Assembly (NCBI RefSeq): GCF_004115925.1
Contig: NZ_SDDX01000027.1
Coordinates: 1-64,000 of the forward strand
Reading direction: 5' to 3'
Source of the DNA: Lelliottia nimipressuralis
Lineage (GTDB): Bacteria > Pseudomonadota > Gammaproteobacteria > Enterobacterales > Enterobacteriaceae
DNA length: 64,000 nucleotides
Shown here: in pieces, positions 1-9,565 of the stretch
Layout: the number at the start of each line of letters is the position of its first letter
Numbering within the stretch: the stretch's first letter is position 1
Position numbers and translations under genes: made by a program
The notes under the pieces: model-generated
The model's input: the letters and a program-made list of their open reading frames with translations, nothing else
Database searches by the model: none
What the model was told of the DNA's origin: nothing

Positions 1-4
1 CACT

Positions 5-50
5 CAACTGGGACCGTGGCCCCAGCCACCCAACTGGGACCGTGGCCCCA
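5..50. repeat. Two direct copies of a 20-bp sequence
   Basis: The 20-mer CAACTGGGACCGTGGCCCCA occurs at 5-24 and again unchanged at 31-50, a period of 26 bp. The array may extend beyond the left edge of the window. It could be part of an iteron, a recombination site or a mobile-element end. Nothing inside the window decides between these. Confidence 0.7.
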
Positions 51-684
51 AATTTCTGCTGATTGGGAGAGAAGATCAGGCATCCGAGCTTCCATCAATG
101 CCACAATTGCAACAGCAGAACAGACATTGAGGCGTATCTGCCCATTTTTCTCCGTGTACCTTTTCTATGTTTACGTACCGTCTGCCGGGTGCTGATTACA
201 CTATAATCTTCCTGGCCGTACAGAGAGAGCAAAGCTATCCGCAAGAAATTGTCCGCTTACCCCGGACTCAGTCGCCAGGGAAATCCAGATACTTCTGAGC
301 CGTGATTAGATGGGTTTTCGTATTCATATGGATGAGGTTAGTGAACAACGTGCTATTACTTATGAAGAAAATGTATGATGTCAAAAGCATCTTGAACTTT
401 ACAGGCAAGCCCTTAAGTCAGGGCTTGCACAGAATCAAATGGATTCGCGTCTACCTTCGCAAATTTCTTCTTAACATAGTCGCCCGTTCTCTGTGGATGA
501 CTTCATCAGATTTAAGGCTGCTAACAGGCTCGAAGGCGAAGAAAGCATGTGTGTATAAATGAGGTAATCAACCATCTCAATTTAAAGCCTGGTGCCATAT
601 GAGGGGATGAGAAATGAATCTGATCATGTAAGCAACCTCGATCTGATAAAAAACCGAGGTCGACTCAACTCACTAGTTTTGAAT
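51..684. other. Stretch without a supported gene
   Basis: No convincing gene was found here. An open frame of 86 codons at 302-562 has no recognisable domain, an odd composition and no clear ribosome-binding site. Short open stretches on the + strand, such as the one ending at the TGA near 302, could be remnants. The stretch lies downstream of umuC. Confidence 0.4.
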
Positions 685-1956
685 CTACAGCCTTGCAGTT
701 GGCAAATCTGCCCATCGGGTTGTATATGCAGGGCTAAGCATCGCTCGTTTCATCTGCCAGTCCGGGGCTATACCTCTGCCTGCAAACCATACTTTACCCA
801 TCCCAGAATGATTAATACCGTCCACGACTTTCATTAGTTGATTGCTGTTGCTCCGGGGCTGAGTATTATCGAACAGGTTCAGCTGTGAAACACCCGTAGG
901 CGTGAAGTCATTTAACATACAGCCTGCCTTTGCATAGCGGTGTCCATTCACCCAGATCCGGTCCAGTGCCCTGACGGCTGCGGCAATAATGTCACGAGTA
1001 TCCTGCGTGGGCGTCTGTAGCTTCTCACTGGCCAAATACCCGTAATACGGTTCATTCACAGCGAACGGTGACGTTTTCACAAACACGGCGATATGCCTGC
1101 AGAACTGCCTCTCACCCCGCAGTTTTTCAGCTGCACGCTCAGCGTACTGACAGACCGCCTGCCGCATAGCTTCATAAGTCGTGACTCGTTCCCCAAAGGA
1201 TCTGCTGCAGACAATCTGCTGTTTCGGCGGGGGCGCTTCCTCCAGCGAAATACAGCTTTCTCCGTTGAGTTCCCGGACGGTCCTCTCCAGCACTACGTTG
1301 AAATTTTTCCTGATAAATACAGGGTTCGCGCGCGCCAGCTGCAGTGCTGTAGTGATACCCATTGTGCCCAGTTTCCTGGATAACCTGCGTCCAACTCCCC
1401 AAATTTCTTCCACCGGCTGTAGTGAGAGCAACTTCTCCGTTCGTTTTGGATTGTGTGGAGTCAGGGCAAGCACTCCGCCGAACTGTGGCCACTCTTTTGA
1501 CGCCCATTGCGCGCTTTTAGCCAGCGTTTTAGTCGGCCCCATTCCGACACCAATTGTCAGTCCCGTTCCGGAGCGCACGTGCTCGCGCAACTGCCGGCCA
1601 AAGTCTTCAAAGTCGGTACAGCTGTCTATGCCGCAGATATCCAGAAACATCTCATCAATGCTGTATTGCTCCACGCGTGGGGCCAGTTCTTCCAGATGTG
1701 CCATGACCCGATTACTCATGCTAGCGTAAAGCTCATAATTGCTGGAGAACGTAATGACCGGCTCCGGGAATTGTGCCGTCTTTAGCTGGAACCAGGGGAC
1801 GCCCATTTTGATGCCCAGCCGTTTCGCTTCGGCACTTCGCGCGATCACACAACCATCATTGTTACTGAGCACCACAACGGGCATCTTACGCAGGTCTGGA
1901 CGAAACACTTTCTCGCAGCTGGCATAGAATGAATTTACGTCAGCGAGCGCAAACAT
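685..1956 (-). CDS. umuC: UmuC-family translesion DNA polymerase subunit
   Basis: This is the catalytic Y-family subunit of a Pol V-type error-prone polymerase, which acts with processed UmuD' to copy past DNA lesions during the SOS response. The 423-residue product has the family's usual length. It starts [18 protein letters not shown], with the first catalytic Asp (ALAD), and carries the [10 protein letters not shown] block with the second acidic pair, then the little-finger region. The ATG overlaps the umuD stop (TGATG on the minus strand), so the two are translationally coupled. Plasmid relatives are called mucB, impB or rumB. The shared LexA-controlled promoter lies upstream of umuD. Confidence 0.95.
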   Translation of the reverse strand: MFALADVNSFYASCEKVFRPDLRKMPVVVLSNNDGCVIARSAEAKRLGIKMGVPWFQLKTAQFPEPVITFSSNYELYASMSNRVMAHLEELAPRVEQYSIDEMFLDICGIDSCTDFEDFGRQLREHVRSGTGLTIGVGMGPTKTLAKSAQWASKEWPQFGGVLALTPHNPKRTEKLLSLQPVEEIWGVGRRLSRKLGTMGITTALQLARANPVFIRKNFNVVLERTVRELNGESCISLEEAPPPKQQIVCSRSFGERVTTYEAMRQAVCQYAERAAEKLRGERQFCRHIAVFVKTSPFAVNEPYYGYLASEKLQTPTQDTRDIIAAAVRALDRIWVNGHRYAKAGCMLNDFTPTGVSQLNLFDNTQPRSNSNQLMKVVDGINHSGMGKVWFAGRGIAPDWQMKRAMLSPAYTTRWADLPTARL

Positions 1957-2378
1957 CAGTTTGTACTCCGGGTCTTATGTATGAATGCCATCACAACGCC
2001 GAATATCTGCAGTTCTTCCGGATAAAGCGTGGGGTAGGCGGCGTTCATCGGCAGCAGGGCAATACGGGGCTTTATCTGCAGACGTTTTACTGTGAACTCA
2101 CCATCTGTTTCCGCGATAACAATATCTCCCTGCATGGGTTTTTCGGCCTTATCGACGACCATCAAATCACCGGAGTGCAGGCCCATGTCTTTCATTGAAT
2201 CACCAATGGCCCGAACAAAGTAGGTCGCGCTGGGGCGACGAATACAGTAGGCATTCAGATCCAGTTCATCTTCGGTATAGTCCGCAGCCGGTGACGGAAA
2301 ACCAGCCGGACAGTGCTCTGTGAAAAGCGGGGCAGTGAACAGTGCTGGCTCAGATGCGGGAGTGACAAGAAGGATCAT
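1956..2378 (-). CDS. umuD: UmuD-family self-cleaving SOS mutagenesis protein
   Basis: This S24-family protein is activated by RecA-nucleoprotein-stimulated self-cleavage to UmuD', which then joins UmuC. Over its 140 residues the cleavage site reads Ala25-Gly26 (PAGFPSP), the Ala-Gly form seen in MucA-type proteins rather than the Cys-Gly of E. coli UmuD. The catalytic dyad is Ser61 (GDSMKDMG) and Lys98 (TVKRL). The start at 2378 has a GAGG ribosome-binding site seven bases upstream. A LexA box lies about 20 bp beyond the start codon, so the umuDC pair should be SOS-induced. Confidence 0.95.
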   Translation of the reverse strand: MILLVTPASEPALFTAPLFTEHCPAGFPSPAADYTEDELDLNAYCIRRPSATYFVRAIGDSMKDMGLHSGDLMVVDKAEKPMQGDIVIAETDGEFTVKRLQIKPRIALLPMNAAYPTLYPEELQIFGVVMAFIHKTRSTN

Positions 2379-2397
2379 GGTATACCTCTTAAATTAC

Positions 2398-2413
2398 CTG
2401 TGTTTATATACAG
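2398..2413 (-). promoter_or_regulatory. LexA (SOS) box for umuDC
   Basis: CTGTGTTTATATACAG is a perfect CTG-N10-CAG LexA operator with an AT-rich centre. It lies 20 bp upstream of the umuD start and overlaps a TATACTG-like -10 region on the minus strand. No other good LexA box was noticed nearby. Confidence 0.9.
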
Positions 2414-2495
2414 TATAATTTAAGATGTTTCCCGTCCTGCAAGAAGAATTTTACTTGTTTCTGCCAGGTTGTTGTTCTGGCGGATAAAACAGGCT

Positions 2496-2528
2496 CGGGG
2501 TTATCCACAGAAACGGCGCATAACCCCG
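2496..2528. terminator. Hairpin with a perfect DnaA box
   Basis: The arms CGGGGTTAT (2496-2504) and ATAACCCCG (2520-2528) form a 9-bp perfect stem downstream of the minus-strand SRAP fragment and upstream of umuD. The minus-strand exit has only a weak T tract (TGTTTT), so termination is plausible but not certain. The left arm runs into TTATCCACA (2501-2509), a consensus DnaA box. Confidence 0.5.
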
Positions 2529-2551
2529 TGAGTGGATGTCTGGTATGTCTG

Positions 2552-3005
2552 CTACGTCAGTGGTTCAATCAGTTCACGGCTCTGGTGCTTTGGATTGCCA
2601 ACTGCCAGGCTGACGGGGTGCCATGTGAAGTCTTCAGAGGAAAGGCTGCCCTCACGGGCGATGTCTTCCGCTTCTTTACCGGCTGTGTTTTCTCTGAGCC
2701 ATTTACGTGCGGTATTCGGTGAGAAGACTAGTGGGCGTCTGTCGTGAATGTTCAGCAATCCCTCATCTGCAGCTGCCGTGACGATCAGGAATCCTTCCTG
2801 GTCGTTGCCGTTCTCAAAAGGTCTTTTCCTGATGGCGGCGAGAAGTAGGGGATATCCGTCTTTACGGTGAATGAAAAACGGCTGATTTACACCGTTTTGC
2901 TGTACCCACTCGAACCAGCCGTCTGAAAATACAATGGCCCGACCGTGCTCCCAGAGTGGCCTGAACATCCGGCTACCGGCCGCTGTCTCACCAGGTCTTT
3001 TCGCG
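2552..3005 (-). pseudogene. SRAP (YedK/HMCES-like) protein, 5'-truncated
   Basis: SRAP proteins crosslink to abasic sites in single-stranded DNA through Cys2 and shield them from cleavage. The part left here runs from GETAAGSRMFRPLWEHG through the DGWFEW block, the FLIVTAAAD block and IHDRRPLV (active-site His) to a normal C-terminus (HPVSLAVGN). The conserved N-terminus, with Cys2 and the YNVAP block, is missing. The frame instead runs into the adjacent tnpB element near 3005, so the apparent start at 3133 lies in foreign DNA. No missing N-terminus was recognised on the far side of the element, so more than a simple insertion happened. Without Cys2 the product should be inactive. Confidence 0.8.
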
Positions 3006-3006
3006 G

Positions 3007-4218
3007 GAAGCCCCGTCCTTTTAGGTCGGGGAGGCAGAGTGAACCGGGCGCAAGCCCGGTAATGATCCCCATCAATGAAAATCCACACAAAAACTGTATG
3101 TGTAGCCAGTGATGAACACGCAAACCAAGACACTATCTGTCAGCGTTAAAGACCGCCATGCCGCTGTATTGCGGCAGATGGCCTATGAGGTGAATCAAGT
3201 CTTTAATCTGGCAAACGAGATAACCAGCGAGGCCTATAGCAACGCGGGTGAGTCTGGTGCGTAAAAGCCGCAGTGGTTATCAGCCTTTGATGTTCAGAAG
3301 TTAACAGCAGGCATCCAGAAAGAGCGCGGCTGGCTTATCGGCAGCGCCACTGTTCAGGAAGTTATTGCCGACCACGGAAAGGCGCGGAAACAGTTTAAAC
3401 GGTCAAAACTCCGCTGGCGTATCAGTGGGGGATCTAAGCGGTCTTTAGGCTGGATTCCGTTTAAATCCCGCGCCGCACAATGGCAAAACGGCGGCGTTAA
3501 ATTCGCCGGACACTATTTCAAAATATGGGACAGCTTCGGTCTGAGCGGCTATAAATTCCGTGCCGGCTCGTTCTCAGAAGATAGCCGGGGGCGCTGGTAC
3601 TTTAATATCTGCGTCCAGGTTGAAACCCAGCCCACAACGGCAAAAACTGCCGTAGGCGTGGACTTAGGGCTGAAAGACTACGCCACGCCATCCCACGGTG
3701 AAAAGCTGGCGCAGGGCAACTTCTACCGCGATTTAGAGCCAGTATTAGGGAAGGCGCAGCGGGCGCATAAAAAAGCCCGTGTACGTGCCATCCACGCCAA
3801 AATTAAAAACCGCCGCAAGGATGCCTTGCACAAATTCAGCACGGCGCTGGTAAACAGCAATGCGGCAATATTCGTAGGCAACGTGAGCGCCAGCAAGTTA
3901 GCCAAAACCAAAATGGCTAAAAGCGTTTTAGACGCTGGCTGGTCAATGCTCAAAACCCAACTGGAATATAAAGCGATAGCGCGGTCAGTGGTGTTTGAAG
4001 TCGTAAACGAAAGTTATTCCACTCAAGTTTGTTCGTGCTGCGGGTGTTTGCCCGCGAGTAGTCCGAAAGGTAGGGCAGGTCTTGAAATAAGATAATGGGT
4101 TTGTTGTGAGTGCGGAACCGCTCATGATCGCGACGTCAACGCCGCAAAAAACATTCTCGCGGCGGGGCATCGCCGTCTGGCTGCAGGAATCCCCGTCCTT
4201 TAGGGCGGGGAGGATGTC
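3007..4218 (+). mobile_element. IS200/IS605-type tnpB-only element (IS1341-like)
   Basis: The element holds a tnpB-type gene and no tnpA. Near both boundaries is a related hairpin-forming sequence, CCCCGTCCTTTTAGGTCGGG at about 3011-3030 and CCCCGTCCTTTAGGGCGGGG at 4191-4210. This is typical of the subterminal secondary structures of IS605-family ends. The right-end structure overlaps the tnpB stop, where the guide (omega) RNA of this family normally ends. Exact boundaries are approximate because there are no terminal inverted repeats or target duplication to anchor them. Without tnpA in cis it would need an outside transposase to move. Confidence 0.75.
3112..4203 (+). pseudogene. tnpB: TnpB RNA-guided nuclease with two in-frame stop codons
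   Basis: Read through, one frame from ATG 3112 to TAG 4203 gives a 363-residue TnpB. It has the N-terminal domain (VSVKDRHAAVLRQMAYEVN), the RuvC-I motif GVDLGLKDYA near residue 185, the helical linker, a zinc-ribbon half (CSCCGCLP) and CCECG, and the C-terminal DRDVNAAKNIL with the last RuvC Asp. TAA at 3262-3264 (codon 51) and at 4093-4095 (codon 328) interrupt it with no frameshift. The RuvC-II position, usually an Asp/Glu-rich ED, reads FVGNVSASK, so the canonical glutamate is not visible there. The interrupted gene is probably inactive, although the middle piece (3658-4095) stays open. Confidence 0.8.
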
Positions 4219-4528
4219 AAAAGTCCATTGATAACGCGCTGCCGTGCTTCAGGTGTAGAGGGGGTTGTACTCGGCGCTGGCAGACGATCGTTTTTGTGCC
4301 CTATTGGCCTATTCATATCGGATATCTCAACTCGGCTCTATCATCAATAAACCTACGTCCGGTTTCCAGACTGCAATCAATCCCTCTTACATATCATGTT
4401 CTAAGGTAGTGATACCCGCTGCGCCATCAAAGTATTGTTATATTTTGCTCGCAAAGATGGTTCTTCAACTTCCGCTTCTGGCACAAATCGGATATCAAAA
4501 TTCTATGTATTAAAGAAGCAAAGCTGGT

Positions 4529-4584
4529 GTATAGCGTTTGCTATACATGCGAGTTGTGTTATCCTTGTATAGCAAATGCTATAC
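4529..4584. promoter_or_regulatory. Twin palindromic operators upstream of tacAT
   Basis: GTATAGCGTTTGCTATAC (4529-4546) and GTATAGCAAATGCTATAC (4567-4584) are perfect 7-bp-arm palindromes whose start points are 38 bp apart. The second ends 11 bp before the antitoxin ATG. Ribbon-helix-helix antitoxins of this class repress their own operon, often with the toxin as co-repressor, so these are strong candidate autoregulatory sites. Confidence 0.85.
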
Positions 4585-4595
4585 AGGGGTGTTCT

Positions 4596-5335
<740 letters not shown>

Positions 5336-5955
5336 ATTTCGAAGGCCGTTACGTCCAAATCCATATGAGCGATAATTAGATGGAGCATCTAACGTAAAAC
5401 CAAAAGGGGTTCCTTCACGAAAAGATGGCGAACAAGTTATTGCTGAAGCGGTGAAGTAAGAAACCAGCGGAATGGATAATTCGGTTGCGGAATTGGTTAT
5501 TTAGATATATCGGAAACAAAAAAGAGCCCGTGTATCACATGGACTCTTTCTTTAATGCCTCGGGTATTCTGTCCAACTTTTTGGGGTCAGTACAACACGA
5601 GGCCATCTGCTTGATTCGACACCAACAGAATAGCCTCTTAGCTGCCGCAAGGCAAGGAGTAGAAGGCTATGAAATTGCCACGAAGTTCCCTTATCTGGTG
5701 CGTATTAATAGTGTGTCTCACACTATTGATATTCACTTACCTGACCCGGAAGTCGCTCTGCGAAATCCGTTACAGGGACACGAACAGGGAGGTGGCGGCT
5801 TTCATGGCCTACGAATCCGCTAAGTAGCCAGCCCCGGCGGGGGGAAACCCCGCCATTCAGGGGCTGATGATGTTGATTCTTGCCCTGAAGCGCCTTTATG
5901 AAGGGGCTGTCAGTTCGCTGGAAGCCCCTTTTTCCGCTTATAACAGGTACGTTCC
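5336..5955. other. Stretch without a recognised gene
   Basis: Open frames here have no recognisable family. One 112-codon frame (5485-5823) ends in [17 protein letters not shown], and a short one near 5373-5459 ends GVPSRKDGEQVIAEAVK. Both look like possible C-terminal remnants of plasmid genes. The GC-rich inverted repeats at 5830-5870 mark the approach to the leading-region block. Confidence 0.4.
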
Positions 5956-6297
5956 ATGCTTAATATCAATCTTGCATACCGGTATAAGTTTGTTCAGAGA
6001 GTAGTGGAGACTCTCGCACTGCTCAATGCTGTGGTTGTGCCTGCACTTGTAAGCTCCTTCATTTTTTTTCGGATTAACGGTATTCGCTATACCATTATTA
6101 GTTTCTTATTTGCGCCTGTTGTCATTTCTGTTGTCGTGTGGGGTATACATCGCCTGTATTCTGCGTCACTAAGATTAACGGGAGGGAATCGTATATTGTC
6201 CTGGGGTATCACCATATATATCGGCATTGTTGCTGAGGTTTTAGCGGCTATTGGTTTCTGGTCACTGCTGCAGGCTATGCTATCCAGGACCGTGTGA
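5956..6297 (+). CDS. Small inner-membrane protein of unknown function
   Basis: The product has 113 residues with about three hydrophobic helices (roughly residues 18-38, 46-66 and 84-106) separated by Arg-rich turns (GIHRLYSASLRLTGGNR). I recognise no family. It lies on the + strand just before the first single-strand-promoter-like block. Start and stop are clean, but coding is inferred only from the membrane-like composition. No ribosome-binding site stronger than AACAGG is visible. Confidence 0.55.
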   Translation: MLNINLAYRYKFVQRVVETLALLNAVVVPALVSSFIFFRINGIRYTIISFLFAPVVISVVVWGIHRLYSASLRLTGGNRILSWGITIYIGIVAEVLAAIGFWSLLQAMLSRTV

Positions 6298-6344
6298 TGC
6301 CTGGTTAACTTCTGTTCTGTTGAATATTTAATACCACGGGCGTC

Positions 6345-6802
6345 CGGGCGGGCTGTCATGCTTCGCACCGAGCCAGCAAGCTGTCTCTGCCCGGCCCCTC
6401 CGGGGCAGCGGGTTTCCATCCCATGATGCAACATCAACACCACGGCTTGCTCCGACCGTTCCGGTCAGGCCGCCTTCACCGCAGCTGCGATAAAACCGCA
6501 CCTGCTCTTCTGTCCGGACCGCGATTCTCCTTCGTCGATTCCCGTTCCGGCGTGTGTGCATCCTCCCGCCCTCCGGCGAACCACTTCCCGTGGGTTCTGC
6601 GCGGAGGGCGTTTTCGTAGCACCGTCATCCGGGCGTCATCAAGGGGTGAAATGCACGTCGCCCAAAACTTTTCCCGGATGAGGCCCGAAAAAACTTTCCG
6701 TCGCCGCCCCTTGAGTGCCTTCCGGCCGCCGTTGCTACTTTGCCCTTGCCGCGAAGAACTCACCGGGAGATGGAAACATCACCAGACAAGGAGAAAACCA
6801 GA
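6345..6802 (+). promoter_or_regulatory. Leading-region non-coding block A (Frpo/ssi-like)
   Basis: This GC-rich stretch has no convincing gene and is dense in inverted repeats (for example CCGGCCCCTCCGGGG near 6391 and the 6553-6620 cluster). It shares ordered landmarks with the block at 9075-9565: GGTGAAATGCACG, then AAACTTTCCGTCG, then GCCGTTG, a CCCTTGCCGC/CCCTGCCGCAA motif, and finally GAGAAAACCAGAATGCACAC. In F-like and IncI plasmids such blocks fold on the incoming single strand into promoters for early leading-region genes. Gene orientation fits, because transcription from a minus-strand T-strand would run rightward. Confidence 0.6.
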
Positions 6803-7201
6803 ATGCACACACAGAACGTCAAAACCGCCGCTTCAGAATCTACCGGAAGATGGGGTACAGAACCGAAAACCCGTCTGGCCTGTGTCATTGCTGAGCAGCG
6901 CTCATATCTGACTGAGCTTTGCCAGGTGTGGAATCTGCAACTGTCAGAAGACGACGAAGCGGAAGAGGTCTGCAACATCCTCTGCGCCATGAGCAAAAAC
7001 GTCTGGAACGAAGGTGTGCTCGACTGGATGCGTGACAAACCGCTTATGTCGTTTCATATCGTCCAGCCGTGGTTACAGGCCAGAGCCTGCGCGGTGCGTT
7101 TGTATGGTGAAACAGGCCTGGCGGCGTGGATGTTCGCTAATCAGAGCCTGAAAGATTGCATGGCTTTTGAGGACGCCATGATCCGAATGGATGCCTGTTA
7201 A
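6803..7201 (+). CDS. Leading-region protein of unknown function
   Basis: The 132-residue product starts MHTQNVKTAASESTGRW, almost the same first 17 residues as the KlcA-like protein at 9566. The bodies then diverge, so the shared part belongs to the duplicated upstream block. The rest is soluble, acidic and Trp-rich (DDEAEEVCNILCAM, VQPWLQARACAVRLYG), with no family I can name. The start is set by AAGGAGAAAACCAGAATG. Its position behind a putative single-strand promoter suggests early expression in the recipient, where anti-restriction and SOS-inhibiting functions are common. Confidence 0.65.
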   Translation: MHTQNVKTAASESTGRWGTEPKTRLACVIAEQRSYLTELCQVWNLQLSEDDEAEEVCNILCAMSKNVWNEGVLDWMRDKPLMSFHIVQPWLQARACAVRLYGETGLAAWMFANQSLKDCMAFEDAMIRMDAC

Positions 7202-7257
7202 TCAGTATGACCCACGGCGGCAGGGGTTGCCGCCACCGATAACCAAAGGAGAAAACC

Positions 7258-7614
7258 ATGCACTTACATCTGACTGAATCATCTGCCGTTTTAGGTATGA
7301 ACGCGACCTGTGAGGCCGAGCGCGCCTACTGGCTGAGCCGCGAGAAAGCCGCTGTGTCTGCACCCGTTGAAATCGACGTGGTGAAATTTCACGAAGCGGC
7401 GGGACTGATGTACCCGATGAACTGGCGACACGATACCGCGCAGGACACGGAAACCTTCATGCTCGCGGAAATGTACTGCGGGAACGTCACCGAAATTTAT
7501 GCGCGCTGCGGTCGTCGTTATTTCCGGATGCGCGACTACTGCAACACGAACCACGCCGACATTGTGAAGAAAGTTAAGGAGGTATTCAGCCCGAAAACCA
7601 CAGGCCAGAAATGA
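7258..7614 (+). CDS. Leading-region protein of unknown function
   Basis: A 118-residue soluble protein, MHLHLTESSAVLGMNATCEAE at the start, with the block LMYPMNWRHDTAQDTETFMLAEMYCGNVT in the middle and a basic tail. It has a good ribosome-binding site (AAAGGAGAAAACC) and sits 56 bp after the previous gene, in the same orientation. I do not recognise a domain. Its context among early-transferred genes is the only functional clue. Confidence 0.65.
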   Translation: MHLHLTESSAVLGMNATCEAERAYWLSREKAAVSAPVEIDVVKFHEAAGLMYPMNWRHDTAQDTETFMLAEMYCGNVTEIYARCGRRYFRMRDYCNTNHADIVKKVKEVFSPKTTGQK

Positions 7615-7696
7615 AAAAAGCAGACTTTCGTCTGCTCTCTCACGCCGGATTTGTACGCGACCAAACGATGAATCCGGCCTCAACTAAAAGGAATCT

Positions 7697-7966
7697 ATGA
7701 TGAATCATTTCAGTGAAGTATCGATTGTTACACCGACGGCGCTGTATGTCCAGATGCTTGAGGCAGAAAACGCGCCCGTGAAAAAGCAGGTACGCATTAA
7801 GCGCAATGATATCGCGTCTGATGCACTCAGTCCGGAAATGCGGGCGCTGGGGCGTCATATCGCGCACTGTCGTAAAAAAGGGCGCTCAGTGCGTATTCCT
7901 GCCATGCGCGGGAGCGAGTGGGGGCATGTGTTGCGCACGCTGGAACTTAAGCGCGCGTGTAACTGA
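7697..7966 (+). CDS. Small basic leading-region protein, unknown
   Basis: The 89 residues (MMNHFSEVSIVTPTALYVQM) have a basic C-terminal half (HCRKKGRSVRIPAMRGSEWG) that could bind nucleic acid. AAAAGGAATCT precedes the double ATG; the second ATG (7700) could equally be used. It lies in the same-strand run between the unknown gene at 7258 and the methylase-like gene. No family was recognised. Confidence 0.55.
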   Translation: MMNHFSEVSIVTPTALYVQMLEAENAPVKKQVRIKRNDIASDALSPEMRALGRHIAHCRKKGRSVRIPAMRGSEWGHVLRTLELKRACN

Positions 7967-8010
7967 TAACGGAGCCGCCCCTGACGGGGCGGCATTTCAG
8001 AGGAAGAACC

Positions 8011-8841
8011 ATGTCACAACTGAGTTTTGCCAGCTTCTTTGATCAGGCGAAAGCGTCAGAACCCCACGCGCCGCAGCGGCCTGCCGTCATTCCTGCACAA
8101 AGTCTGACACCTGTCTGCCAGCGGTTAACCATTGATGAGGCGCGGCGGCAGTTTATCCGCGTGTTTAAGGACACCGCCCGCAACCTGCGCCGCTGGGATG
8201 TGTTCCGCGATTTCATCACGCTGGCGGCCAGTGAGCTTGATCTGGCGCGTATCAGGACACCGGAGAACATCGAGAGCAGCCGCGAGATTTGCGCGAAGTA
8301 CGGCGAGAGCGATATAAAAAATTTGCATGAGCTTTTCGTCCTGATGGTCTGCGCACTGGAGGCCAAATTTCATGATTTTCTCGGCGCCATCTTCATGGAA
8401 CTGGAGCTGGGCGACGACAGGAACGGGCAGTACTTCACCCCCTATCACGTCCAGTTGTTACTGGCGAAGCTGGTCTTGCCGGACGTTGAGCAGACGATAC
8501 GGCGAGAAGGGTTTGTTACCGTCAGCGATCCGGCCTGCGGCGCTGCGGGGATGATCGTTGCATACGCGGAGATGCTTCTTGAGGCCGGTTATAACCCATC
8601 TGAGCAGATGTATGGCCATTGCATCGATATCGACCCGATCGCGGCGGATATGGCGTTTATACAGCTTTCTTTGCTGGGTATCCCTGCGGAAGTGGTCACG
8701 GGCAATTCGCTGACGCTGGAATGTAGCAGGGTGCGTTATACGCCTGTTTATTACATCAATAACTTTGAGAAACGACTGGATGATCAGCGGCGTTTCCGGA
8801 CCATGCGCGAATTTATGCGCGGCATGACGGAGGCGGCGTAA
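8011..8841 (+). CDS. Plasmid N-6 adenine methyltransferase-like protein
   Basis: A 276-residue relative of type I HsdM-type adenine methylases. The GQYFTPYHVQLLLAKL block matches the region before the SAM site, and SDPACGAAGMIVAYAE is the SAM-binding motif I; GHCIDIDPIAADMAFIQLSL is the next acidic strand. The usual catalytic motif IV (N/D-P-P-F/Y) is not seen where expected: the sequence after GNSLTLE reads CSRVRYTPVYYINNF. Known plasmid relatives in F-like leading regions (M.EcoGIX type) were described as sequence-nonspecific, single-strand-preferring methylases. A role protecting incoming single-stranded DNA is plausible but inferred. AGAGGAAGAACC precedes the ATG. Confidence 0.8.
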   Translation: MSQLSFASFFDQAKASEPHAPQRPAVIPAQSLTPVCQRLTIDEARRQFIRVFKDTARNLRRWDVFRDFITLAASELDLARIRTPENIESSREICAKYGESDIKNLHELFVLMVCALEAKFHDFLGAIFMELELGDDRNGQYFTPYHVQLLLAKLVLPDVEQTIRREGFVTVSDPACGAAGMIVAYAEMLLEAGYNPSEQMYGHCIDIDPIAADMAFIQLSLLGIPAEVVTGNSLTLECSRVRYTPVYYINNFEKRLDDQRRFRTMREFMRGMTEAA

Positions 8842-9565
8842 CCGGACGGGAGGGCAGGGGGATCACCCTGCCTTTTGCGCCGCGAAAACCCCACGCCCCT
8901 GCGGGGCGAACGAACAGGGCCGCGCTGACGCGCCGCCCTCCGTCGTTCTGTGTGTCCTGTATCTTCTTCTCTGTTACTGCCCCCTGCTGTTTATCCTCTG
9001 TCTGGTGTTTTTACTCCTGTTCTTTCTGGTACTCCTGCTTCTGCGGTGTGTTCTGGCGGGAAACACCTGAAAGGTCAGAACCATGGCCACCTTCGGCTCC
9101 CCGTCCGTTCCGGTCGGGTCGTCGAGCCCAACTGCGCCAGCCAGCTGCTGCGCACCTGACAGGCTCCGCCGAACCCGCAAGCGGTTTCGGGCTTACGCTA
9201 TGGTCTGATTGCGAAGGTCAACACCTGCAGCCGGCTGGCGCCGGCGCGTTCACCGCTGCGGCGATAAACCTGCCGCAGCTCTTCGGGCCGGAACCGCAAT
9301 TCGCCTCCCGGCGCTTTGCGTTCCGGACGTGTCCATACTCATCAGCCCCGGTAATCCCTGCTTCTGACGGTTCTCCGCGAAAGGACGTTTTGTCGCACCG
9401 GCCTGACTAAATACGAAGGGTGAAATGCACGCCGCCATAAACTTTTTGCAGGCAAAAACTTTCCGTCGTCGCCCTTGTATTTCGCCAGTCTGCCGTTGCG
9501 CCTTTGTCCCTGCCGCAACGAACTCGTCGAAAGATGGATATTAACCAGAGAGGGAGAAATACAGA
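8842..9565 (+). promoter_or_regulatory. Leading-region non-coding block B (Frpo/ssi-like)
   Basis: No gene is supported in this GC-rich 720 bp. From about 9075 on it parallels the block at 6345-6802 in order and spacing of landmarks (GGTGAAATGCACG at 9420, AAACTTTCCGTCG at 9467, CTGCCGCAACGAACTC, AGAGGGAGAAATACAGAATG). It carries several strong inverted repeats, including GCCGGCTGGCGCCGGC near 9230. Its 3' end delivers the ribosome-binding site and first codons of the KlcA-like gene, as block A does for 6803. I read both as copies of one single-strand promoter module. Confidence 0.6.

Noticed and set aside
302..562. 86-codon frame possibly encoding a small basic protein
   Set aside because: No clear ribosome-binding site, no family, and overlapping alternative frames are equally open.
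2552..3133. Full-length SRAP protein starting at 3133
   Set aside because: The first ~43 codons read through the tnpB element end; the true N-terminus with Cys2 is absent.
3985..4260. Missing N-terminal half of the SRAP gene on the far side of the tnpB element
   Set aside because: The minus-strand frame there (RLPAPSTTPSTPEARQRVING) does not resemble an SRAP N-terminus.
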